Source: Campylobacter concisus (GTDB taxonomy: Bacteria > Campylobacterota > Campylobacteria > Campylobacterales > Campylobacteraceae). From it: a stretch of DNA of 64,000 nucleotides. Every line of letters begins with the position of its first letter. Positions within the stretch are counted from its first letter, which is position 1. The notes below the pieces were generated by a model. That model was given only the letters and a program-made list of their open reading frames with translations, was not told the origin of the DNA and did not search any database. Location of the stretch: the NCBI RefSeq assembly GCF_015679985.1, contig NZ_CP049239.1, positions 1,736,001 through 1,800,000 on the forward strand, in the 5' to 3' direction. Positions 39,525-46,385 of this stretch are shown here, in pieces. Made by a program: the position numbers and the translations under genes.

Positions 39525-40298
39525 ATGAAAAAAACAAGACTAAATAAATTTATCTCACATAACACAAACTACTCACGCCGTGAGGCAGATGAGCTGATAA
39601 AAGCTGGCAAGGTTAGCATAGCAGGACGTGTGGTTAGCGACCTTGCCACAAGCGTGGATGAAGATGATAAAGTGCGTATAAACGGCCGTTTGATAAAGCT
39701 AAAAAAGGAATTTACTGTTATCGTCTATCATAAACAAAAGGGTGAACTAGTTAGCAAAAAAGATGACCGCGGACGAAAGACGATCTATGATACGCTAGAT
39801 AAGAAATTTGCAAAATTTGTTAGCGTAGGACGCTTAGACTATGCAAGCGAGGGACTACTTTTACTAACTGACGCTCCAGCGATCGCCACAGCACTCATGA
39901 ATAGCGACTTAGAGCGTGAATACTACCTAAAGGTAAAAGGTGAGGTAACAAAAGAGGTTATAGAAGCGATGACAAATGGCTTTTTTGCCAAGGACGCCAC
40001 CAAAGGCGCTCACGCAAAAACTACTATAAAATCAATGGAATTTAAGCCATTTCTAGCCTATAAAGTCTTTGGCTCAAGCGGAGGCTATACAAAACTAAAG
40101 GTCATCATTAACGAGGGGCAAAATAGGGAACTGCGCCGTTTCTTTGGCTACTTTGACCTTGAGGTGATGGATCTAAAAAGGGTTAGCTTTGGACGTGTTA
40201 GCCTTGATATGCTAAAGCCTGGCAAATGGCGCTACTTTGAAAACAGCGAATACGAAGACCTAAGAGACTTTTTAAAGGTTAATAACGTTAGATACTAA
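39525..40298 (+). CDS. RNA pseudouridine synthase, RsuA/RluB family
   Basis: 257 residues. S4 RNA-binding domain at the N-terminus (LNKFISHNTNYSRREADELI), then the catalytic GRLDYASEGLLLLT with the Asp nucleophile, and INEGQNRELRRFF. Modifies 23S (RluB-like) or 16S rRNA; which one cannot be decided. Starts 2 nt after kdsD, last gene of the ksgA-rnj-kdsD run. Confidence 0.92.
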   Translation: MKKTRLNKFISHNTNYSRREADELIKAGKVSIAGRVVSDLATSVDEDDKVRINGRLIKLKKEFTVIVYHKQKGELVSKKDDRGRKTIYDTLDKKFAKFVSVGRLDYASEGLLLLTDAPAIATALMNSDLEREYYLKVKGEVTKEVIEAMTNGFFAKDATKGAHAKTTIKSMEFKPFLAYKVFGSSGGYTKLKVIINEGQNRELRRFFGYFDLEVMDLKRVSFGRVSLDMLKPGKWRYFENSEYEDLRDFLKVNNVRY

Positions 40299-40381
40299 AT
40301 TTGGCTTGCTTTCTCTAAAAAAGGAGGCAAGTCAAATATACCTTTAAAACACACACCACAATTACAAAAATTAATAAAATA

Positions 40382-40404
40382 ATATGTAAATTTATTTTAC
40401 ATAT
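40382..40404. repeat. 9-bp inverted repeat
   Basis: ATATGTAAA, loop TTTAT, TTTACATAT, in the 162 bases between the pseudouridine synthase and the Sel1 gene. Could be a terminator (poor T run) or an operator of the Sel1 gene. Confidence 0.35.
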
Positions 40405-40460
40405 TAACCAAAAGATAAATAGATAATTAACAATAATCTAAGTTTTAAAAGGACAAAATA

Positions 40461-40902
40461 TTGTTTAAGAATTTTGTAAAAGATGGAGTAAAAATAAAAA
40501 AAATTATCTTTTTGTTTGTAGTTTTGCTATCTGTTGGTTTTTCCAAAGATCTTTTGCGGCTTGGAGCTGAAGCTTATATTAGAGGAGACTATAAAATAGC
40601 AGTTGAGCAGTTTGAAAAAAACTTGTGATAGCGGTTATGCCGATAGTTGTGGTGTTTTAGGAATACTATATATGAATGGTCAAGGAGTAAAGCAAGACTA
40701 TAACAAAGCAGCAGAACTATTTGAAAAAGCCTGCAATGGGGAAAATGCTCAAGGTTGCTATAATTTAGGATTTTTGTATGTAAAAGGACAAGGAGTAAGA
40801 CAAGATTATCGCATTGCAAAAGAATATTTTGGTGAATCTTGTGATCTGGGGCATCAAAATGGATGTGACACCTATAAAAAACTAAATGAAAAAGGCTTTT
40901 AA
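40461..40902 (+). pseudogene. Frameshifted Sel1-repeat secreted protein
   Basis: A TTG at 40461 with AAAAGGAC upstream begins a signal-peptide-like segment (KIIFLFVVLLSVGFSKD) and a first TPR/Sel1 helix pair ending VEQFEK. It then hits TGA at 40626. The run of seven As at 40615-40621 shifts the frame: with six As it would read through as FEKTCDSGYADSCG and continue with two Sel1 repeats of the Cys-paired type (ACNGENAQGCYNLGFLYVKG) to 40902, about 146 residues. It is related to the intact Sel1 gene at 45553-46377. True mutation, slippage-regulated gene or sequencing error cannot be told apart here. Confidence 0.7.
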
Positions 40903-40921
40903 TACCAAAAACAACCTAGCG

Positions 40922-40942
40922 AGCTCTAACAAATTTAGAGCT
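40922..40942. terminator. Hairpin between convergent Sel1 gene and mcc operon end
   Basis: AGCTCTAA, loop CAAAT, TTAGAGCT: a perfect 8-bp stem in the 48 bases separating the two convergent units. Likely a shared terminator. Confidence 0.5.
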
Positions 40943-40950
40943 ACATAAAT

Positions 40951-41460
40951 TTATATCTTATTTTCTGAAAGCAAGATGTTTATATATGGATTTAGTAACG
41001 TCTCACCGCGTGCTGCGTAGAGCAAGACCTCTTTAAAGTAGTTATCGTTTATGCCGTAAGTGTGAAACTCATACGCCCCTATGCCGTATCCCATCGGAGT
41101 TATATCAACCCTTGAATACCAAGCATCTTGCGCTAGAATATAGCGATTCGTATCTCTTGAATAGACATATAGCTTTATCTTATCTTTGCTATTTTGCGCC
41201 ATATACCAGATGAAAGAATTTGTGATGTCGTTAAAGAAGTAGATGTCGCCATTTGGCATGATGGCTTGGGCTGTGTCGTTGTTATCAGCGATAAGCGTCC
41301 TACTCTCATAACATATAAATTTATTTGGCGTAAGTTGCTCGATCGGCTCTGATTTGCCATTATTTAAAACTAAAATTTTATCGTCGCTTATGTCGGCATT
41401 ATAGGCAAGTACGGCTAAAACTAGAGCTAACAAACACAAAGAAAAAATTTGCTTTATCAA
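40951..41460 (-). CDS. Membrane-anchored exported protein, last gene of mcc locus
   Basis: 169 residues from a TTG at 41458-41460 that overlaps the stop of the upstream gene and has AGAGGA 8 nt before it. The frame is open to an ATG at 41520, but that would overlap 64 nt. An N-terminal hydrophobic segment (IFSLCLLALVLAVLAYNAD) is followed by a beta-rich domain with no cysteine pair or known motif (NGDIYFFNDITNSFIWYM, IGAYEFHTYG). Family not recognised. Position suggests a periplasmic accessory of the transporter/copper module. Confidence 0.7.
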   Translation of the reverse strand: MIKQIFSLCLLALVLAVLAYNADISDDKILVLNNGKSEPIEQLTPNKFICYESRTLIADNNDTAQAIMPNGDIYFFNDITNSFIWYMAQNSKDKIKLYVYSRDTNRYILAQDAWYSRVDITPMGYGIGAYEFHTYGINDNYFKEVLLYAARGETLLNPYINILLSENKI

Positions 41461-42410
41461 AATAAAAATCCTCTTAACAAATAATATTTCAGGACATAAA
41501 GCGAGCAGATCAGCACGCAAATACCTAGCCAGATCGATGAAAATTTAAGCTTGTGTGAGTAGTTTGTCTTTGTAATGATCTCAACAAGATACGGCATAAG
41601 GCCGTAAAATACACCAAGAAACAAACTGCCCCAGATGAGGTAGCCAACATAAAAATAGTCACTTTTTAGCATGCAGTATGGGCATTTATGGTTCGGCTGC
41701 TCGTAAACATAAAGGCCAAAAAAGTAGGTAATAGCATAGTAGCTAAGCACCAAAAACAATAAATTTGCCACAAAGCTTGCCATGCTTTGCTTTAAAAAAT
41801 TTAGCACCAAAATAACAAAAAATAGCACATAAAATACGCTTACTAAGCCAAAATTTGTATAGCCAAATGGTAGCTTTGGAGCTTGAAAAGTGACAGAGCA
41901 GCAAAAGACCGGCACTTTTAGTGGAATATTGTAAAAAAACGAAATTTCTATACCAAGCTCAAGTAGTATCATGACAAAAAGGCAGATAAAAATGGCGTAT
42001 TTTTTCTTTAGATAAGGGAAATTTAGGGCCTGCAAGTCAAGCTTATTTATAACCAGCCAGATACCAAGCCCAAAGATCAGCAAAATTTTAGTGAGCATCA
42101 ATATGCCACCAAATTTATTTGAGCCGATCACACCAGCTGAACACATAGCACCAGGCACAATATCAGAGAGTTCATTTAGGCAAAGTGCAAAGAATATAAA
42201 CAATACGATCTTGATACAGACGCAAAAAAGCAAGATGGTATTTACAAGATAGTTTTGTTTTTCAAGCGAGTATTGAAGCGATGTTAGTGCGTTATAGTCC
42301 CACGACCTCACGATCCTAACGACGTAAAAGAGCGAAATACTCATCAAAACTAAAAGAACAAACTCCGCTAACAAAAAGGCAATAACGGCGTTTGATAAAA
42401 AGACACTCAT
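41457..42410 (-). CDS. Polytopic membrane protein with CPYC motif (possible VKOR-like)
   Basis: 317 residues, about eight membrane helices. Cysteines are distinctive: C90 in MCSAGVIGSNKFGG, C170-C171, and C243-P-Y-C246 in HKCPYCMLKSDYFYVG. A C..SN..G segment before one helix and a CPYC at the start of another resemble vitamin K epoxide reductase-like thiol oxidoreductases, but the order and length differ, so this is only a suggestion. It could supply or remove electrons from thiols, or bind copper. Overlaps both neighbouring genes by 4 nt. Confidence 0.7.
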   Translation of the reverse strand: MSVFLSNAVIAFLLAEFVLLVLMSISLFYVVRIVRSWDYNALTSLQYSLEKQNYLVNTILLFCVCIKIVLFIFFALCLNELSDIVPGAMCSAGVIGSNKFGGILMLTKILLIFGLGIWLVINKLDLQALNFPYLKKKYAIFICLFVMILLELGIEISFFYNIPLKVPVFCCSVTFQAPKLPFGYTNFGLVSVFYVLFFVILVLNFLKQSMASFVANLLFLVLSYYAITYFFGLYVYEQPNHKCPYCMLKSDYFYVGYLIWGSLFLGVFYGLMPYLVEIITKTNYSHKLKFSSIWLGICVLICSLYVLKYYLLRGFLF

Positions 42411-43075
42411 ACTATCTCTCCGTTTTGCAAGCTGACAACCCTATCTGTTGCACTTAGCTCATCAAAAATGCTATCGTGAGTAGCGACAATAACACTCTTT
42501 TTTAGAGCTTTAAAAGACTCTAGCAAGCCTAAAAATGCACGTGCATTTTGTCTGTCTAAATTTGCCGTTGGCTCATCGGCCAAGATGATGTTAGCATCCA
42601 TAGATAAAGCCCTAGCTACCGCGCATCTTTGACGCTCGCCACCACTTAAATTTGATACGTTCTCATCTTTTTTATGAGAGATATTTGCTAGGCTTAGAGC
42701 CTTTTTTATCATCTCATCTCGCACATTTGCCTTGAAATTTGTTAGAGCAAATGGAGCTAGTAAATTCTCATAGACACTTAAGCCCTCGATAAGGTTAAAA
42801 TTTTGAAAGACAAGTCCAAGCCTTTTGTGTCTAAGCTCAGAGCAAAAAGCATCAGGCAGCTTCGCAATGTTAGTGCCATCTATTAAAATTTCTCCACTAG
42901 TTGGCTTTTGAAGTAGGGCGATAAGCGAAAGCAAGGTACTTTTACCGCTTCCACTAATGCCTTTTAGTATCACTAGCTCGCCGTCATTAATATCTAAATT
43001 TATATTTTTTAAAGCACAAAACTCATTTTGTTTGTTTTGGTTATAAACTAGGCTAACACCTCTTATATTTATCAT
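42407..43075 (-). CDS. ABC transporter ATP-binding protein (LolD/MacB type)
   Basis: 222 residues with Walker A GISGSGKSTL, Q-loop LVFQNFNLI, signature LSGGERQR and Walker B IILADEPT. Sequence type is that of ATPases paired with FtsX-like permeases, which drive periplasmic mechanical work rather than substrate import. It overlaps the permease gene by 4 nt. Confidence 0.93.
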   Translation of the reverse strand: MINIRGVSLVYNQNKQNEFCALKNINLDINDGELVILKGISGSGKSTLLSLIALLQKPTSGEILIDGTNIAKLPDAFCSELRHKRLGLVFQNFNLIEGLSVYENLLAPFALTNFKANVRDEMIKKALSLANISHKKDENVSNLSGGERQRCAVARALSMDANIILADEPTANLDRQNARAFLGLLESFKALKKSVIVATHDSIFDELSATDRVVSLQNGEIV

Positions 43076-44181
43076 TTTAGCCCCTCATTTATGTCACTAC
43101 TTGCTACTCTCCATGAAGGTATGAGCACAAACGCCAAAAATGGTATCACACCAAAAACAAAGATCAAAAAGAGCTTATCAAACTCTAAAATAGGCGTGAA
43201 ATCTGTAAAATTTAAAAGCTCATCACCTAAAAATATTCCTTTTAGAAGTGGAGCATTTAATACAAAAACAAAGAGATAAGCCAGCATAACACCTAGTAAA
43301 AAAGCACTAACACTAACGATGAAATTTTGTATAAATTTTAAAAATATAATGTCTTTTATGCAAAAACCAATGCTTCTTAAAATAGCTATTTCACGCTTTT
43401 TACTACCATAGGCGAGTGAAATTTGGTTTTTAAGCAAGACAAAGAATATAAGCATAACGCTAACGTAAATGCTCATAAAAATTCCACCCTTATAATAATA
43501 AAGGTGCCTAACCTTAGCCACTTCATCTTCTATACTAAGAGCGAAAGAATTTGGATATAAATTCTCTATCTTTAAAGCTACTTCACTGATCTCATCGGTA
43601 TTTGGCACCTCAACGTAGAGCTTTGTATACTCTTCATCTTTTAAATTTAAGATAGCTCTTAGCGTATTTGGATGCAAAAATATAGCGTTATTTGAGATTA
43701 AACCACTTTGTGCCGGCATAGTCTTTAATATCTTTACTGGTATCATGCGCTCTTCAGTTAGAAAATTAAAGCTCTCATCGTAGTAAAGTTCATTCATCGC
43801 TGCCTTGACACCTTCTCCGACGATCATCTCATCCTCTTTTAAGCTATCATCTTCATATAGATGAAACCAAACACGCTTTTGCACGAAGTAGTACTCTCCA
43901 TCAACTACACCCTTTACATCACTTACGCCATCAATCTTCGAGATATCGTAGATATAGCCAGGGTGCATTAGATCGCCTTTGCCAGCACGAAATGCACTCA
44001 CTACTATACTTGATCTATCTTTTACTAAATTTATAAGATCATGCTGGATCGATCCAGAGATGAAAAGTACCGAGCTTAGCACAAAGATAATGAGTGCAAA
44101 GAGGCAAAAGCTAAAAAGGTGATCCTTTCTATCTTTAAAAAGCAGAACCACGGCGTAGTTTATAAAATTTTTACCTATCAT
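43072..44181 (-). CDS. FtsX-like ABC transporter permease
   Basis: 369 residues, MacB/FtsX topology: one N-terminal membrane helix (about residues 18-40), a large periplasmic domain (about 40-225), then three helices with the coupling segment YGSKKREIAILRSIGF. ATG 44179-44181 is preferred (AAAGG upstream, 11-nt overlap with the small gene before it); the open frame reaches 44226. Partner of the adjacent ATPase. Substrate unknown; context suggests copper or copper-protein handling. Confidence 0.88.
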   Translation of the reverse strand: MIGKNFINYAVVLLFKDRKDHLFSFCLFALIIFVLSSVLFISGSIQHDLINLVKDRSSIVVSAFRAGKGDLMHPGYIYDISKIDGVSDVKGVVDGEYYFVQKRVWFHLYEDDSLKEDEMIVGEGVKAAMNELYYDESFNFLTEERMIPVKILKTMPAQSGLISNNAIFLHPNTLRAILNLKDEEYTKLYVEVPNTDEISEVALKIENLYPNSFALSIEDEVAKVRHLYYYKGGIFMSIYVSVMLIFFVLLKNQISLAYGSKKREIAILRSIGFCIKDIIFLKFIQNFIVSVSAFLLGVMLAYLFVFVLNAPLLKGIFLGDELLNFTDFTPILEFDKLFLIFVFGVIPFLAFVLIPSWRVASSDINEGLK

Positions 44182-44356
44182 AGACAAAGCCTTTTTGCCC
44201 CTTTTGATTAAAACTAAAAGCAGCATTTGCTCTTGTTATCTTAGAAATTTCTCTTAGCTCATCTTGCTTTGCTTTATAATCAAAGCTAAGATAGTGTGCC
44301 GCTAAAAGCATATAAGAAAGTCCAAAAAATAACGCCAAAAAAACTAGAAATTTCAC
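44171..44356 (-). CDS. Small membrane protein between NosL and permease (61 aa)
   Basis: 61 residues from a GTG immediately after the nosL-like stop (1-nt gap): a membrane helix (FLVFLALFFGLSYMLLAAHY) and a polar, probably periplasmic domain. No clear ribosome site, so translation is likely coupled. Its 3' end overlaps the permease start, as expected for a genuine gene in a packed operon. Family not recognised. Confidence 0.65.
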   Translation of the reverse strand: MKFLVFLALFFGLSYMLLAAHYLSFDYKAKQDELREISKITRANAAFSFNQKGQKGFVYDR

Positions 44357-44357
44357 A

Positions 44358-45479
44358 CTATTTACCGATAAAATTCTTTATCTCGTCAAATCTTATGACA
44401 CCTTTGCCAGCATGATCTTTTAAAAAGCTCTCTGCCTTTGCTTCATCTTTAAATGGGATAAACTCATCGCCCATTGGTCCGTAAACGTTTGAGCCGTGAA
44501 CATAAAACGCATCTTTTGCATCAAGCTTTTCTAGCGTGTAATAGTCACTCACATAAGCATCTTTCATTTTACCGTCCGCAAAATAAAATTGTGCCATATC
44601 TTTTACGCCATCAAAATAATAATCCTTGCCATCTGCTTTGATGAGTGTCGCCCATGGAGAATTTTTAACAATCATGCCACATACCGCACATCTTGCACCT
44701 TTTGGTACGACTATTCTCTCAGGTTTTTTTATTTCTTGTTTAGCTTTTGAGGCTTGGTTGCTAGTACCTAAATTTGCCGGAGCGTCCCATAGATACAAAG
44801 CGGCAGCTTGTAGGTGTTTGTCGTACTCTGGAGCTTTGCTGGCCTCTTTTGAGTCACATACTTGTTTAAGATGAGCTTTTAGCTCAGAGATAGCTTTAAA
44901 GCTTTTTGGATCAGTTTTATCGCAGTTTGCCTCGTAAAATTCCTTACCATGTGCGTAAACGCCGTCCTCACGTTTAGCTTTTATCATTTTATTATCACCC
45001 TCGAAATCCTGTCCAGCGATCTCGTAAGCTTTAGCAAAGTTCATTATTTCGCCGCCATTTTCTGCTTGAAATTCTTTTGCGTCAGCCTCGGTTGAGAAGG
45101 CATATTTGCTATTTCTAGTCATTGTGCCTTTGACGCTACTACCAACTACGTAAAATGCCTTGTTTACGTCGATCAAATTTAAATTTTTAGTATCAACGAC
45201 TTGTGCGTCGCTTGGGATCTTGCCTTCTGTTAGCTCGTATAGGCAGTGGAGTGATGCTACTTGCTTGCCGTTATATACGTGATTGGTCTTATAAAATTTA
45301 ACCAAATTCATTCCACAAACGGCGCAGTACTCCTTGCCCTCGCCATTTCCTACTAGTGTAGCCTTGCTAGGATCCACGCTTTGAAACATCGGTTTCATTT
45401 TGACGGCTTGTTCATTTGTAGAAGCACTAAAAAGTATGGTTGCTAGTAGTGCTGAACTCAAGATAGAACGTAAAATCAT
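44358..45479 (-). CDS. Tandem NosL-domain copper-binding protein
   Basis: 373 residues: signal peptide (about 1-20, no lipobox), NosL domain 1 with C52-x2-C55-G-M57 (CAVCGM), a middle helical segment (about 165-235) resembling a class I cytochrome c fold but without CXXCH, and NosL domain 2 with C264-x2-C267-G-M269. Classical NosL is a single-domain Cu(I) lipoprotein that serves nitrous oxide reductase. No nosZ is here; the W. succinogenes mcc cluster has a NosL-like protein thought to supply copper to the reductase MccA. The same role fits here. GGAGATAATT precedes the ATG. Confidence 0.85.
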   Translation of the reverse strand: MILRSILSSALLATILFSASTNEQAVKMKPMFQSVDPSKATLVGNGEGKEYCAVCGMNLVKFYKTNHVYNGKQVASLHCLYELTEGKIPSDAQVVDTKNLNLIDVNKAFYVVGSSVKGTMTRNSKYAFSTEADAKEFQAENGGEIMNFAKAYEIAGQDFEGDNKMIKAKREDGVYAHGKEFYEANCDKTDPKSFKAISELKAHLKQVCDSKEASKAPEYDKHLQAAALYLWDAPANLGTSNQASKAKQEIKKPERIVVPKGARCAVCGMIVKNSPWATLIKADGKDYYFDGVKDMAQFYFADGKMKDAYVSDYYTLEKLDAKDAFYVHGSNVYGPMGDEFIPFKDEAKAESFLKDHAGKGVIRFDEIKNFIGK

Positions 45480-45490
45480 AATTATCTCCT

Positions 45491-45553
45491 TTAGTATTTT
45501 TTATTTTTATATTTATAAGCTTTAAATGCCACTGGGCTAACTTTATCAAGCAT
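45491..45553 (-). CDS. Possible 20-residue basic peptide between Sel1 and NosL genes
   Basis: The stop of the Sel1 gene and an ATG overlap as TGATG, with AGGAAAGC just upstream. The ORF MLDKVSPVAFKAYKYKNKKY ends in a TAA that abuts the ribosome site of the NosL gene. Strongly basic. Could couple translation between the two genes or be a real micropeptide; length alone makes chance possible. Confidence 0.35.
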   Translation of the reverse strand: MLDKVSPVAFKAYKYKNKKY

Positions 45554-46377
45554 CAATGCTTTCCTAAAATTTCTAAATTCTCGCACGCTTCTTTTAAGCC
45601 ATTTTTGCAGCTTCTAGTAAAAATTTCACGTGCTTCCTCCACGTCTTCTTTTACGCCTTTACCTTCAGCTAGCATGATAGCGTAATTATTGCAGCCCTTT
45701 TCATATCCATATATACACGCTTGCTCATAAAGTTTTGTGGCTTTTGTGAGGTTTTGATCAACGCCTTGTGCATAAACATATAAAAAGCCAAGATTATCAC
45801 ACCCTATGCCAGCTTCGTTTGCGCAAGCCATTTCGTAGTTTACTTTGGCTTTTGCATAGTCTTTCTCGACACCTTCACCCTGCGCGTATAGATAGCCAAG
45901 GTTACTACATCCTATGCCGTCCCCTGCTTTGCAAGCCTTTTCATAAAGCTCTTTTGCCTTTTTAATATCCTTTGTCACGCCGGTGCCATTTGCATAAAGC
46001 AAGCCTAGCTCCGTGCAACCCTCGTTGTCGCTACATGCTTTTTCATAAAATTTAACTGCTTTTGCTAGGTCTTTTTCCACACCTTTGCCTTTTTCATAGA
46101 CGTAGCCAAGGTTGCTGCAAGCCATAGAGAAGTTTTGATCACAAGCTTTTTCATAAAGCATTGCTGCCTTTGCTTCGTCCTTTTTGACATTGCCATCACC
46201 TCTGCTGTAAAGCACAGCTAGATTGTAGCAGCCTGATGCCTTTTTCTCTTTATCACAAGCATCTTCATAAATTTGTGCTAGCTTATTGTGATCGTCTTTT
46301 GCGCTTAAAGCCTCTTTGATATAGCCAGCATTCAATAGTCCCAAACAAGCAAACAATAAAACCAAACTCTTTTTCAT
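45553..46377 (-). CDS. Sel1-repeat periplasmic protein
   Basis: 274 residues: a signal peptide, then about six Sel1-like repeats of ~36 residues, each with a paired-cysteine pattern (for example ACKAGDGIGCSNLGYLYAQG). This is the HcpA-like cysteine-rich Sel1 type common in Campylobacterota, where disulfides staple each repeat. In the mcc locus, between the heme lyase and the NosL protein, it probably acts as a binding scaffold. Two adjacent ATGs; the second is better spaced to AGGAG. Confidence 0.85.
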   Translation of the reverse strand: MKKSLVLLFACLGLLNAGYIKEALSAKDDHNKLAQIYEDACDKEKKASGCYNLAVLYSRGDGNVKKDEAKAAMLYEKACDQNFSMACSNLGYVYEKGKGVEKDLAKAVKFYEKACSDNEGCTELGLLYANGTGVTKDIKKAKELYEKACKAGDGIGCSNLGYLYAQGEGVEKDYAKAKVNYEMACANEAGIGCDNLGFLYVYAQGVDQNLTKATKLYEQACIYGYEKGCNNYAIMLAEGKGVKEDVEEAREIFTRSCKNGLKEACENLEILGKH

Positions 46378-46385
46378 CATATCTC

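Noticed and set aside
44358-45479. Part of a nitrous oxide reductase (nos) cluster
   Set aside because: NosL domains are present but there is no nosZ, nosD, nosF or nosY pattern nearby; the flanking genes are the mcc sulfite reductase set.
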